A stretch of 64,000 bases of DNA from Verrucomicrobiales bacterium (GTDB taxonomy: Bacteria; Verrucomicrobiota; Verrucomicrobiia; Verrucomicrobiales; DEV007). A program made the translations under genes and the position numbers. Position 1 is the stretch's first letter. Each line of letters begins with the position of its first letter. The notes below the pieces were generated by a model. The model did not search any database. It was not told where the DNA came from and saw nothing but the letters and a program-made list of their open reading frames with translations. The stretch is from positions 108,182 through 172,181 of the forward strand of contig JARGPH010000008.1 in NCBI GenBank assembly GCA_029213065.1, written 5' to 3'. This document shows, one piece after another, positions 9,955 through 18,997 of this stretch.

Positions 9955-10716
9955 ATGAATGGACTCATGAATAGATTTTATTTCACCCTTTCCCTGGTCT
10001 GCGCAATTCATCTGTGGGTGCCCGGCCGGGTGGAGGTGGACGCAGGGGAGAAAGAGGAAGGCTGGGTGAATCTTTTCGAGGATGACAGCCTCGCGCTTTG
10101 GGAGCCCGGGCCGGGAAAAGGAGATAAGCCAGCCAAAGAGATCGGGGAGCGCTGGTCTCTTAAAGACGGCGTCTTCAGTTTGGATCGCGACGCTGAAAGT
10201 GGGCGGGGAGGAGAAGTTTGGACCGGGAAACACTACTATGATTTCGAGCTGAAGTTTGAGTTCAATATTGCGCACGATGGTAACAGCGGCATCAAATACC
10301 GGGTCGCCAATGCCGACGGGAGAGCTCTTGGCTGTGAGTATCAGATCATTGATGACGAGCATTACCGGGATAACAAAAACCCGACTCATCGCACCGCGTG
10401 CCTCTATGAGTTGGTCGCGGTGCCGGCGGATCGTAAATGGAATCCTGCGGGACAGTGGAACAGCGGCCGGATCGTGGTTTCCAAAAACCGGTTCGAACAT
10501 TGGCTTAACGGTGAAAAGGTCGTATCGATTGAATTCGGTTCGGATGATTGGAAAGAGCGCTTTGCGAAAAGCAAATACAAGGTGCACCCCGATTTTGCGA
10601 AAGAGGCCGGGCCGATCGTGCTAACAGACCACGGCGACAGCGTTTCTTACCGCAATGTGTTTGTTCGAGAATTGAGTTCACCTGAAGAATCTTCCGAAGC
10701 CGGGGCGACAGAGTGA
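9955..10716 (+). CDS. DUF1080 (3-keto-disaccharide hydrolase-like) exported protein
   Basis: A 253-residue protein with an N-terminal signal (residues 1-30) and a single DUF1080 domain, a concanavalin-like beta-sandwich. It starts with the GWVNLFEDDSLALWEPG type opening and has NSGIKYR, a conserved family block, and ends with YRNVFVREL. DUF1080 members from related bacteria are annotated as 3-keto-disaccharide or glycoside-acting hydrolases or as sugar-binding modules. Here it closes the sulfatase/DUF1552/DUF1592 run. The second start codon (Met5) is equally plausible. A perfect 8-bp hairpin overlaps its stop codon. Confidence 0.82.
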   Translation: MNGLMNRFYFTLSLVCAIHLWVPGRVEVDAGEKEEGWVNLFEDDSLALWEPGPGKGDKPAKEIGERWSLKDGVFSLDRDAESGRGGEVWTGKHYYDFELKFEFNIAHDGNSGIKYRVANADGRALGCEYQIIDDEHYRDNKNPTHRTACLYELVAVPADRKWNPAGQWNSGRIVVSKNRFEHWLNGEKVVSIEFGSDDWKERFAKSKYKVHPDFAKEAGPIVLTDHGDSVSYRNVFVRELSSPEESSEAGATE

Positions 10717-10726
10717 TTCTCTGTCG
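10706..10726 (+). terminator. Perfect 8-bp hairpin spanning the stop codon
   Basis: CGACAGAG (10706-10713), loop TGATT, CTCTGTCG (10719-10726). It includes the stop codon of the DUF1080 gene and ends the five-gene run. There is no T-run after it, so it may act as an mRNA-end stabiliser or a Rho-independent-like pause rather than as a classical terminator. Confidence 0.35.
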
Positions 10727-10884
10727 AATTGCCGGGGAAGTCATTTCAGGGGTTCCCGACAGTCATAGGCATCGTAGGGGCGCGTCGTTTTCCGAGGCCG
10801 CTCCCGGTCTCAAAGCGATACGTTGTCACCGGTGCGCCACTTTGCCGGTCATCGTGATAAACGACCTGACTCTTAAATCAGGAG

Positions 10885-10901
10885 GTGGATTTGGGATATG
10901 G
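10885..10901 (+). promoter_or_regulatory. GTGGA-N7-TATGG element, site 2 (Verru_Chthon cassette)
   Basis: Exact match (spacer TTTGGGA) inside the 290-bp gap before the Verru_Chthon cassette, 105 bp upstream of its first start codon. It is preceded by AG and followed by TAATATGG. Probable transcription start region for the whole cassette, by analogy with the five other copies in the window. Confidence 0.55.
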
Positions 10902-10939
10902 TAATATGGACCTCTCTCCTCAATGATGGAAGGTGGCTG

Positions 10940-10961
10940 AGTTCTTTTGAATGAAAGAACT
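10940..10961 (+). promoter_or_regulatory. Leader hairpin upstream of the Verru_Chthon cassette
   Basis: AGTTCTTT (10940-10947), loop TGAATG, AAAGAACT (10954-10961): a perfect 8-bp stem between the GTGGA-N7-TATGG element and the first gene of the cassette. It would form in the 5' leader if transcription starts near 10905. Its role (stability or a regulator binding site) is unknown. Confidence 0.3.
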
Positions 10962-11006
10962 GACGGCTATCTGATTTCAGATTGGCTCATCTTCGGATGA
11001 AGAATA

Positions 11007-11705
11007 ATGACTGCTCCAAGAAGACGCATATTTCATACCAGCTCACCCGCACTATGCGGCGGGTGTCTGCGGGTGCGTCGTGAGGCTTTCTCCCTGATGG
11101 AATTGTTAGTTGTTTTGACGGTTGTGGGACTTCTTTCTGCGCTTGCGACACCGAGCTTGCTGACGCTTAAGTCTTCGAGTCTGTCCGCCGCGGGTATGGA
11201 GTTCAGTGGTTTTCTCAACCTATGTCGAAGCAAGGCGATTGCGGAGCGCACTTCCATACGGGTGGCGATTGTCACTCGAACAGCAGATGCGGATGACGCC
11301 TATCGAAAGTACGCGGGATGGGAGTGGGATAAAACCACGGACAGCTATATCCAGTATTCGGAGTGGCGGTTTCTCCCTGTTAGTGCGGTGTTTGAAAATC
11401 AAGTGCCAGGGTACGTCGCCCGGTCCGGTTATGCCCAGTCCGAAAAGTCTGTGATCGAAGGTGATTATGTCATGGCCGATGGATTTCAAAACGAGGCTGA
11501 AGTTATTTCAAGCGATGGTCAAACTCTGCGGATTCAGTATCTTACTTTCTCCCCATCCGGCAGAGCGTATATCGAAGGGGGAGAGAAACGAAATTTGATT
11601 TTCGTGATCCGGGAATCTCTTGCCGGCGAGGCGCAATCTGTGGATAATTGGATTCAATTCACCGTCGACACTTTGACAGGGAGGGCTCGAATTTTCAGGC
11701 CATGA
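11007..11705 (+). CDS. Verru_Chthon cassette protein D (prepilin-like)
   Basis: A 232-residue protein with a type IV prepilin-like N-terminus. After a 27-residue basic leader comes EAFSLMELLVVLTVVGLLSA, a long hydrophobic helix with the Glu five residues after the expected cleavage site. The residue before the Phe is Ala rather than the usual Gly. The remaining globular part has the minor-pilin/pseudopilin look. Position as first gene of a four-gene D-B-C-A array, plus the helix pattern, identifies the cassette known from Verrucomicrobium spinosum and Chthoniobacter flavus (TIGR02596-type protein). The cassette has no proven function. Secretion or surface assembly is inferred from the prepilin signals. 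Its stop overlaps the next start (ATGA). Confidence 0.82.
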   Translation: MTAPRRRIFHTSSPALCGGCLRVRREAFSLMELLVVLTVVGLLSALATPSLLTLKSSSLSAAGMEFSGFLNLCRSKAIAERTSIRVAIVTRTADADDAYRKYAGWEWDKTTDSYIQYSEWRFLPVSAVFENQVPGYVARSGYAQSEKSVIEGDYVMADGFQNEAEVISSDGQTLRIQYLTFSPSGRAYIEGGEKRNLIFVIRESLAGEAQSVDNWIQFTVDTLTGRARIFRP

Positions 11706-12247
11706 AAAGCAGATTCCCCTATACTCGCTGTTCCGGATTTTCGCTGGTGGAAGTGACCATCGCGATGGCGATCGCCTCGGTTGCTGTAATATCCATCATA
11801 GGGCTTATTCCGGCGGCCACAAAAGGTTCCGCCGAGAGCGCTGAACAGACAGCGATTGGAACGATGTTCGAAGATCTCGAGAATCGCATTGGGAATCAAA
11901 TTCTCGAGCCCGGGCCGGTGAGAGATGAAAATGGCGACCCGTTTTACTACGACCTGCGCGGCAATTACATCAGTCCGGGGAACGGGCGCGTACCATCTTC
12001 GATCGTCACGGATCGCTTCTTTCGCGCTGAGGTCGAGCTGGTCGAGCCAGGTCCGGGTTACGCCAAATCGAGTAATCTCGGAGGAGCGCTAGCGGTACGG
12101 GTAGAGATTTTTTGGCCGCTTGATGATCAGGGAGAGGCGATTCATCCTCTCAAACCGGGTGGTGAAATTACCTTCTTCGCGGGAGCCCGGACGGGTCCGG
12201 GATGGACCGATGTAGACGCAAACTTTCAACCGAAAATTGAATACTGA
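11702..12247 (+). CDS. Verru_Chthon cassette protein B (prepilin-like)
   Basis: A 181-residue prepilin-like protein. The start at 11702 overlaps the preceding stop by 4 bp and gives the leader MKSRFPYTRCSG followed by FSLVEVTIAMAIASVAVISI, a perfect G|FxxxE prepilin cleavage context. The soluble part (about residues 40-181) is rich in Pro/Gly and contains GARTGPGW near the end, as in TIGR02598-type cassette B proteins. It presumably co-assembles with D, C and A in a pseudopilus-like structure built by a type II secretion or type IV pilus machine encoded elsewhere. Confidence 0.82.
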   Translation: MKSRFPYTRCSGFSLVEVTIAMAIASVAVISIIGLIPAATKGSAESAEQTAIGTMFEDLENRIGNQILEPGPVRDENGDPFYYDLRGNYISPGNGRVPSSIVTDRFFRAEVELVEPGPGYAKSSNLGGALAVRVEIFWPLDDQGEAIHPLKPGGEITFFAGARTGPGWTDVDANFQPKIEY

Positions 12248-13256
12248 GATTGCAGTCGAAACGGGCGGTGCAAGACACCGGCATTTTTCCGGGTTTTCTC
12301 TGATCGAGTTACTCGTGGCGATGGCTATTTTGTCGGTACTGCTGATGTTTCTCGTGGATGCCGTATCAGCAGTGTCCTCCTATTTTGTCACCGGCCACGA
12401 CAGGACTCGTTCCGGGGAGAAGGGGCGTGCCGTGATTGAGTTGATCTCCAGAGAAGTCACTCCGGCGGTGATCGATACGAGGATGCAGTTTGTTATTTTG
12501 CCGGGAGAGGAACTCTCTGATGTCGGCGCGCTCGACGTTGCCGTTAACTCGCCCGGTATGATCTGGATGGCTCCGCTGGGCCCCGGAGGTGAGTTGAGAT
12601 GCGTGGGCTATTATCTCACCGGCAACAAAGACAGGAAGCAATACCGGCTCAAGAGGATCTATGTGAAACATGATAATCCACACGGCTACTTTCCCAATTT
12701 GGTGGATTTCAATAATGCGAGAAGTATCGAAAACCGAACCAGTCCGGTGGACGCCGGTTGGCTCACGGATAACTGGGACGCCGATGCCTTTGATGATGTG
12801 AGCGATTCAAATGATCGGGTTATGATCTCGACGGTGTCCGATGGCGTGGTGGCATTCTGGATACGGGCGCTGGATTCGTTGGGCAATCCTGTTCCGCTAC
12901 TTTCATCTTCAACGGCCCATCCCGCCAGCGATCTAATCTATAATTCGGCTGCTTATTTTTACATGGCGAACGGCGAAGCGTTCGATGATGGGTCGAGCTT
13001 TGTCTACCTGAGGAAGAACCGCCTCACGATGAAGGCGAATCGTCTCCCCGAATCCGTCGAGTTGGCAATCGTGATGGTGAGCGAAGACAGTATCGGGCGA
13101 GGTGGTGCCATACCTGTTCAGGAAAATGTGCTCGCTGGCTCCGGCGCATTGGATTTGGATGCTTCGATCCGGCAGTACACTGAAAAATTGAAGGACGCCG
13201 GTTTTATTCGGCCGGAGGTTTTTCGAACGAGGGTAAAACTAACGAAGGGAGGATAA
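12237..13256 (+). CDS. Verru_Chthon cassette protein C (prepilin-like)
   Basis: A 339-residue prepilin-like protein. The only plausible start is the TTG at 12237, overlapping the end of cassette B by 11 bp, which gives a 17-residue leader before SGFSLIELLVAMAILSVLLM (G|FxxxE site followed by a hydrophobic helix). The TTG start and long overlap suggest translational coupling. The rest of the protein resembles large minor pilins (PulJ/GspJ-like length class) and matches the cassette C position (TIGR02599-type). Cassette A follows after 3 bp. Confidence 0.8.
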   Translation: MNTEIAVETGGARHRHFSGFSLIELLVAMAILSVLLMFLVDAVSAVSSYFVTGHDRTRSGEKGRAVIELISREVTPAVIDTRMQFVILPGEELSDVGALDVAVNSPGMIWMAPLGPGGELRCVGYYLTGNKDRKQYRLKRIYVKHDNPHGYFPNLVDFNNARSIENRTSPVDAGWLTDNWDADAFDDVSDSNDRVMISTVSDGVVAFWIRALDSLGNPVPLLSSSTAHPASDLIYNSAAYFYMANGEAFDDGSSFVYLRKNRLTMKANRLPESVELAIVMVSEDSIGRGGAIPVQENVLAGSGALDLDASIRQYTEKLKDAGFIRPEVFRTRVKLTKGG

Positions 13257-13259
13257 GGC

Positions 13260-16200
13260 ATGAATATTTTCAAAGGAAAAAGAGGGCGGAAAAGGAACGG
13301 TGTCGCGTTGCTGACGGTTCTCGTTGTCATCTCTCTCCTCACCATCCTCGTCGTCTCATTTATCTCGACGACGCAAATCGACTATCAATCATCGACCGCT
13401 TTTGCGGACACGCAGCGGGCCAAGCTTGTCGCCAAAGGTGCCGTTGCGCATGCCACGGAGATTCTGCGAAGTCATATTCCCGAGCCCGCCGGCATTGATG
13501 AAAGTGCGGCTACCGCTACCGCGATGAACTGGATGGTCAACCCGGGACGGCTGACCTTGATCGACAGTCAAAACAACGAGGAGATCGTCGATCTCCATAC
13601 TGGCGAAGTGAATGTGAATCCCGACAGCACTGACGATCCGGATGTGCATTCAGTTGACTTGAATGAGCCGGTTCCGGGGAAAGTTGATTCCAACGGGAAG
13701 GCGATTCCCTCGATCACCTATGCATTGAAAAATGACGGGAGTCCCGATCTGTCAGGTGATCGGCCCGAAATGCGCGTCAGTTGGGTCAATATTCTCAAAG
13801 ATCCTTCAAAAGCGGCCGGTGAGGATAATCCGATTATCGCACGTCATGCCTTCTGGATGGATGATGAAAGCGGAAAGATCAATTTCAATTCGGCAATGGG
13901 TAAATCAGACCCCGCTGTTGACCTTTATTTTAAAGAGGAATTGGAATTGGAAATGATGCCGGCGCTCTTCAATGGGGGCAAGGATTCGGGGATGTCGCAG
14001 GCGAACACGGGCAGTGTCCGCCGATTCGGCCTCGGGAATTCAAGATCAGTAAATCTGGATGTGTTACTGGATGACCCCTCGAACTTAGACAAGGACCAGT
14101 TGTTGACTCAGACCATGCTGCGCGGATTCAGCCGTTATCCTGAAGCGGTGATGGATTTCATCAAGCTGACTAATCCAACGGAACGATCGGAGTGGTGGAA
14201 TGGAAATCGATACAACCTGACTTCGTACAGTCGATCGCCCGAATTCAATGTGTTCGGCCTGCCCCGGTTCATGACCACATACACCCCGTTATCGTTGGAG
14301 GGCGGGCCGACCTATCAAAACCCCTTTCTCTTTCCCGATTCAAGCTCGGGAGGAAGACTCAACGGGATCTTGCATCTCAACAGTATCTTCGGGGTTTTGA
14401 ACAGGAAGACCGTGACCGGGGCGAGGCCCAACAGAGGAAAGCGCGGCGACGGGGGAAACAATGAAGAGCTCGTCAACGGGGTTTCGCCGAGAGGGGTCCT
14501 GACCCTCTATCAAATCTCCGAAATGTTGAACTATATGGGTCGGGAGTTCCCCGGTTATCAGGGATCATTTGTCGACAAGTACGGTGAAATTGAGTGCGCT
14601 CAGATCGCTCTCAATATTCTTGCAATGTCTCAGTTGGCTACCGAGTCGGTGAGGGCAACTTCCAATCAATATAAGATGCAACTTGCCTTCATGTATGAGC
14701 AGTTGAGTTTTAATCCCCCTGACGAAAAGGCGAAAAACATTAAGCCGGAAATGCATTATTTCTGGTACCGGCCGGGTGAAGGTTTTCTCACTGAACTGCC
14801 CGATGATTTGGAGGCTAATCCCAATGATGTGGGAGACATCCCTATGTTGCCTGTTTTTCCGGGGCCATACATTACAGAGGTGAGATTGCAGTTCAAACCT
14901 CAGGTCAAGGGAGGAAGGCGTTCGAAGAAAAGATATCTAAGATACCGGTTCGCCATCGAATATTATCTCCCCGGTATTTCCGGAACCACGAATATCGCCA
15001 CCCTGCCCTTCAAGATGGATTTCATCCACATTTACAAAGGCACTCCCGGTTCACCGGGGCAAACATACTTGAAACTCGGTTCAGAGGGTGCAAGCCGGGA
15101 TTGGGATAGCGCCAATCTCAAAGCGATGCGTCTGCAGGGTAACGGGAATATTTCGACGGAAAGGAGACGCCTGACTGTTGAAGCGAGCGCATGGAATTAT
15201 GTGAAGGCGGCAAGTGGAGCGAGAGCTGAGTTTAATGTGCTGGAAACTTTACCAATCGTTGTTGCCTTTAGAGGAGGGATGAGCCCGGATCCCGAGAAGG
15301 GGCAGCCTCAGGGGTTCCGGCAGGCGGCAGTGAATTCAAAACCCGTGCAGATGATTCCGCTGGGCGTCACCGAGGAGGATGTGCTGGAAGCGGCCATTGA
15401 AGTCGAACTGTCGAACACCAGTGGCTATTCCGCCTCGTGGCAGATCGAGGATCCGCGACTCAGTGCGAGGAAAGAGCAGTGGGAGCTCGAGGTTCAGGAA
15501 GACATTAGTGGAGGCACTATTGGCTCAAGAAACGTCAATGAGCCGGCTGAGAATTCGACTGAGAAGAGTAAATTTAAGTACCCGCAGTTAAGTTACGGTC
15601 AGCACCAGATAAAAAGACCGTATCACCAGTTTCGCCACTCGGTAGTGAGAGGCGATGAGATGGAGTCCAGCAGTAAGGTTTCGTCAAAGGCGTTTTGGTC
15701 ATTCATCCATACCGGTATTCAGGGAAATCCCGCCGATGGAATCGATCCACAGCCTTGGCGGACTCTGGCTCTTGAGAAAACGGCTTCAGATAGTCTCCCC
15801 GGTCCACCCGATTGGATTCTGATGGATTTGATCGGTGCCACCCAGCCCATCCAGCACGATCAGAGGAAGATTAACGCGACACTTCCGGATGAGTTCTCCA
15901 GCGTGTCCTACATGCACAGCACGACCGGAGCGGTTAACCTGAATACGAGGACTTTTCCTGAAAATCCGTACTTTCAAGCGCCCGCGAGAAAGAAGCCGTT
16001 GGAGGCCGTTTTCAAGCACTTAAGGAGTGATGCGGAAATCGATATGCTACTCAGTGGGATTGAATCGTTTCAAACCAACAGCAGGTTCCGCTACGCCGGT
16101 GACCTTGCTCTGGTGGGCGGCTACAGCGGCAGTGATCCGGGTTCCACTCAATGGGATAAGGAAATTCTGCTACGCAATATGATCAATTGCCTGACGACGA

Positions 16201-16694
16201 GGTCGAACACCTTCGGGATCTGGGGAGTGGGCCAGGTAGTTAAAAAGGCGAGAGGCAATCAAAGCTGGGGGGAATTTGAAGATGGCGATTCCGTTCGCGG
16301 TGAGAAGCGCTTCTTTGCGATTGTGGAGCGCTATATTTGGCCGGGCGTTGATGGCGCTCCCGGCAATGCTCATGTCAATGCGTCCGGTGAACTGGATCGC
16401 CTTCCGCAGCAGAGTCGCAATATTCCGTTGAACGATTCGAGTGTTAAAGCGCTTTTGTTTCAGCTCCCCGGTTCGGCCCCGAATTTCTATGACACCTGGA
16501 GGAATCGTTTAAGTGTCGACATAGACGGAATCTACCCACCGTTTGACGGCCCTCAGCGTGTCGAAATGGGCCCGTTCGGCAGGGGCGCGCTGGGTGAAGT
16601 GGTGTGGAGTCATTCTCCCCTCGAGGAGGCTTATAACCCTCCTCAAGCGGTTACCAAATACAGGGTCGTTTACTTCAAGTATTTGGACGAGTGA
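13260..16694 (+). CDS. Verru_Chthon cassette protein A (large PilX/GspK-like)
   Basis: The 1144-residue last member of the cassette. The N-terminus has a basic stretch followed by GVALLTVLVVISLLTILVVS, a hydrophobic helix of the GspK/PilX kind that lacks the +5 Glu, as expected for the tip-type pseudopilin. The large remainder has no motif I recognise beyond its family position (TIGR02600-type). As in GspK, it may cap the pseudopilus formed by B, C and D. It begins 3 bp after cassette C and is followed 19 bp later by a small exported protein, so five genes probably share one transcript. Confidence 0.8.
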   Translation: MNIFKGKRGRKRNGVALLTVLVVISLLTILVVSFISTTQIDYQSSTAFADTQRAKLVAKGAVAHATEILRSHIPEPAGIDESAATATAMNWMVNPGRLTLIDSQNNEEIVDLHTGEVNVNPDSTDDPDVHSVDLNEPVPGKVDSNGKAIPSITYALKNDGSPDLSGDRPEMRVSWVNILKDPSKAAGEDNPIIARHAFWMDDESGKINFNSAMGKSDPAVDLYFKEELELEMMPALFNGGKDSGMSQANTGSVRRFGLGNSRSVNLDVLLDDPSNLDKDQLLTQTMLRGFSRYPEAVMDFIKLTNPTERSEWWNGNRYNLTSYSRSPEFNVFGLPRFMTTYTPLSLEGGPTYQNPFLFPDSSSGGRLNGILHLNSIFGVLNRKTVTGARPNRGKRGDGGNNEELVNGVSPRGVLTLYQISEMLNYMGREFPGYQGSFVDKYGEIECAQIALNILAMSQLATESVRATSNQYKMQLAFMYEQLSFNPPDEKAKNIKPEMHYFWYRPGEGFLTELPDDLEANPNDVGDIPMLPVFPGPYITEVRLQFKPQVKGGRRSKKRYLRYRFAIEYYLPGISGTTNIATLPFKMDFIHIYKGTPGSPGQTYLKLGSEGASRDWDSANLKAMRLQGNGNISTERRRLTVEASAWNYVKAASGARAEFNVLETLPIVVAFRGGMSPDPEKGQPQGFRQAAVNSKPVQMIPLGVTEEDVLEAAIEVELSNTSGYSASWQIEDPRLSARKEQWELEVQEDISGGTIGSRNVNEPAENSTEKSKFKYPQLSYGQHQIKRPYHQFRHSVVRGDEMESSSKVSSKAFWSFIHTGIQGNPADGIDPQPWRTLALEKTASDSLPGPPDWILMDLIGATQPIQHDQRKINATLPDEFSSVSYMHSTTGAVNLNTRTFPENPYFQAPARKKPLEAVFKHLRSDAEIDMLLSGIESFQTNSRFRYAGDLALVGGYSGSDPGSTQWDKEILLRNMINCLTTRSNTFGIWGVGQVVKKARGNQSWGEFEDGDSVRGEKRFFAIVERYIWPGVDGAPGNAHVNASGELDRLPQQSRNIPLNDSSVKALLFQLPGSAPNFYDTWRNRLSVDIDGIYPPFDGPQRVEMGPFGRGALGEVVWSHSPLEEAYNPPQAVTKYRVVYFKYLDE

Positions 16695-16713
16695 ATTTGA
16701 GAAAACGAATAAT

Positions 16714-17400
16714 ATGAGAAAAGCGAATTGGTTTTTTTGGGTCCGCGTGATGTTGCTCTGCTTCGTGTCAGTCACCGCCCGGATGCATGGCTATGCTCAG
16801 GAGATGCCGAAAGGGATTATCCCGGTCGATGTCGAAGAGCTTTTCGCGGTCCTGCCGAAGCAGGTTGAAGGTTGGAAGCTGACAGGATCGAGGGGGTGGC
16901 AGGGGCAGGATGTCTGGTTGGAGGCGTCAGCGACTCGAACATTTGAGCGCGCAGCCATGAGTAATGACGATACGCCGGTGACTCGAAAGGTGAGGATCAC
17001 GGTTCAGGATACCGGGAAATTTGCCGGAAGCGATATTGCTTTGTTCGATGACTTTTCACCCGGTGAAGAGGAAGGAGTGAACCGTCTCTACATGAACTCA
17101 ATTCCGGTTATCGTGATTGAAGAAGGCCCCAGGTTGTACGCTCAGTTCTTTTTGCAGGGTCGGTTTATCCTCTCTGTTTCATTCTCCGAACTTCCCAAAA
17201 GTGAACTGGGCGATTGGTTTAAAAAGTTAAATGTCAGATTACTGGCCGGGGTCAAAGACGGGCCGGTAGTTGGTTTGCCTAAAACCTATACGAGTCGCTC
17301 AATTGATGAGCTGAAAGGGAGAGACAAGAGCTCGGTAATTAAGCCCGTTTATGAAATCGAAGATGAGGAATCGGAAGAGGAGGGGAAGAGCGATGAGTAG
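16714..17400 (+). CDS. Exported protein of unknown function linked to the Verru_Chthon cassette
   Basis: A 228-residue protein. The start at 16714 is chosen because it gives a good signal peptide (MRKANWFFWVRVMLLCFVSV, predicted cleavage near HGYAQ), while the longer frame runs back into cassette A. The mature part has the beta-rich pattern PKQVEGWKLTG...RKVRITVQDTGKF and ends in a strongly acidic tail (EIEDEESEEEGKSDE). I do not recognise a family. The 19-bp gap and shared strand point to a role with the pilin-like cassette, for example as a periplasmic accessory protein. It converges with the next gene. Confidence 0.65.
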   Translation: MRKANWFFWVRVMLLCFVSVTARMHGYAQEMPKGIIPVDVEELFAVLPKQVEGWKLTGSRGWQGQDVWLEASATRTFERAAMSNDDTPVTRKVRITVQDTGKFAGSDIALFDDFSPGEEEGVNRLYMNSIPVIVIEEGPRLYAQFFLQGRFILSVSFSELPKSELGDWFKKLNVRLLAGVKDGPVVGLPKTYTSRSIDELKGRDKSSVIKPVYEIEDEESEEEGKSDE

Positions 17401-17446
17401 CGCGGGGAGGCTTCCCGTTCTCTCTTTTATAAAGCCCGACGGTCTC

Positions 17447-18997
17447 CTATTGCTTCTCAGGAAGTAAAACTCCTGCAGGTAGAAAAGTGACATTCCGATC
17501 GTTTGAAACCGCCTCGCCGGGGGTGCTGCGTCCCCGGGTGACTTCTTCGTTCAGCAGCCGCAGCAACTCGTTCACTTTCGCGGGATGTTCATGCAACAAA
17601 TTGGATTGCTCGCTGCGATCGTTTTTCAAATTGTACAACTGCATTGGTGGCAGGTTTTGCTTCCTTGCGACTGCTTCACGGGGGGCGCTCCAACCGCCGC
17701 TCCCGGCGGAAAGACACAACTTCCAATCGCCTTTTCGAATTGAGAAAGTGCCTGTGATTGAGTGGCCGATTAAAGTGTCTCTCTCAGTCTTTGATTCACC
17801 GTTGAAAGCAGGCAACAAGCTGTGGGAATCTTCTCCACCTCTCTCCAAGACGGGTTGACCGGTGATGTCCCGCATCGTGGCATAGAAATCATTCAAGCTG
17901 GCTAAAGCGTTTGTTTTTTGTCCTCCTTCAATCGAATCGGGCCAGCGAACGATTAGCGGAACGCGGTGCCCGCCTTCGTAGATGTCCGCCTTGTGACCGC
18001 GATAACCGGCGCTTGGATCGTGGCCGTGTTCACCGAGGGCGTGAAAGTTTGCCTCTGGGGAGCAGCCGTTGTTACTCGTGAAAAAGACCAGCGTATTGTC
18101 ATCAATTCCGGCCTCTTTCAGGCTGGCTGACAATTCGCCCATGTGATGATCGATCTGCATGACAAAGTCCGCGTAGGGATTGATCCCGCTGGCGTTCTTA
18201 AACTGATCCGCCGGAATGATTGGTGTGTGTGGCGCCGGGAGGGGAAAATATAGAAAGAACGGTTTTCCCTGCTTCGCTTCCTTTGCCTGCGCCTTGATGT
18301 GAGCGATGTTTTTCTCAAACAAATGGGGAAGAACTTCAATGATATTGAAATCCGGACTCATCGGGCCTCTGCGAAACCAACCGTAGGGATCCACTTCAGG
18401 TGAGACGCTTTTTACCAGTTCCGGAATTGCTGTGATTCTGCCCGTATCGACCCAGACATAAGGCGGCATGTCGAGGGGGCCACAGTGGCCGTAGTAGCCG
18501 TCGAAACCATTGATATCCGGACCATTTTTGACTGGCTCGGTAAAGTCGATCATGGTCCTTCTTTTTGCTTTTTCCCTTACGGTCTTCGCCCAATCCCAGC
18601 CGAGGTGCCACTTGCCGATCATCTGCGTATCGTAGCCGGCCCGCTGCAGGAGATGGGCGACCGTTTCGCGATCGGCTGGAATGAGATGGTCGCTGTTCCC
18701 GCGGAGAACGCCCTTCGCCAGTCGTGACCTCCAGCAATAGCGTCCCGTGAGGACACCGTAGAGAGTTGGTGTCGCAACAGAGCCCGGGGAATTCGCATCC
18801 AGAAAGGTGATGCCCTCATCCGCCATCGCCTGCAAGTTTGGCGTCTCGATTTTACAGTCAGGATTGGTCGGCGATACATCCCCGATCCCGAGATCATCCG
18901 CGATGATGAAAATCACATTTGGAAGAGCCTTTTCCTGCGTCTCACCAAACAGACTGCCATTAATAAAAAACAGGAGAATAAGAATGATCCGTGCCAT
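17447..18997 (-). CDS. Sulfatase-fold protein lacking the catalytic Cys (probable pseudo-enzyme)
   Basis: 516 residues from the Met at 18997, chosen because it gives the signal peptide MARIILILLFFINGSLF. The fold is a type I sulfatase: IIADDLG, GKWHLGWDW, the YRGHKADIYEGGHRVP Lys loop and a normal C-terminal domain. The formylglycine site expected as C-T-P-T-R reads A75-T-P-T-L, so both the Cys and the Arg are gone. The metal motif expected as SDNG reads S-N309-N-G, so an Asp ligand is also lost. The DNA reads GCG for Ala75 and AAC for Asn309, with no frame disruption. It is therefore a full-length gene whose product is unlikely to hydrolyse sulfate esters. It may bind sulfated glycans or act as a regulator. 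The five other sulfatases in the window keep both motifs. Confidence 0.85.
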   Translation of the reverse strand: MARIILILLFFINGSLFGETQEKALPNVIFIIADDLGIGDVSPTNPDCKIETPNLQAMADEGITFLDANSPGSVATPTLYGVLTGRYCWRSRLAKGVLRGNSDHLIPADRETVAHLLQRAGYDTQMIGKWHLGWDWAKTVREKAKRRTMIDFTEPVKNGPDINGFDGYYGHCGPLDMPPYVWVDTGRITAIPELVKSVSPEVDPYGWFRRGPMSPDFNIIEVLPHLFEKNIAHIKAQAKEAKQGKPFFLYFPLPAPHTPIIPADQFKNASGINPYADFVMQIDHHMGELSASLKEAGIDDNTLVFFTSNNGCSPEANFHALGEHGHDPSAGYRGHKADIYEGGHRVPLIVRWPDSIEGGQKTNALASLNDFYATMRDITGQPVLERGGEDSHSLLPAFNGESKTERDTLIGHSITGTFSIRKGDWKLCLSAGSGGWSAPREAVARKQNLPPMQLYNLKNDRSEQSNLLHEHPAKVNELLRLLNEEVTRGRSTPGEAVSNDRNVTFLPAGVLLPEKQ

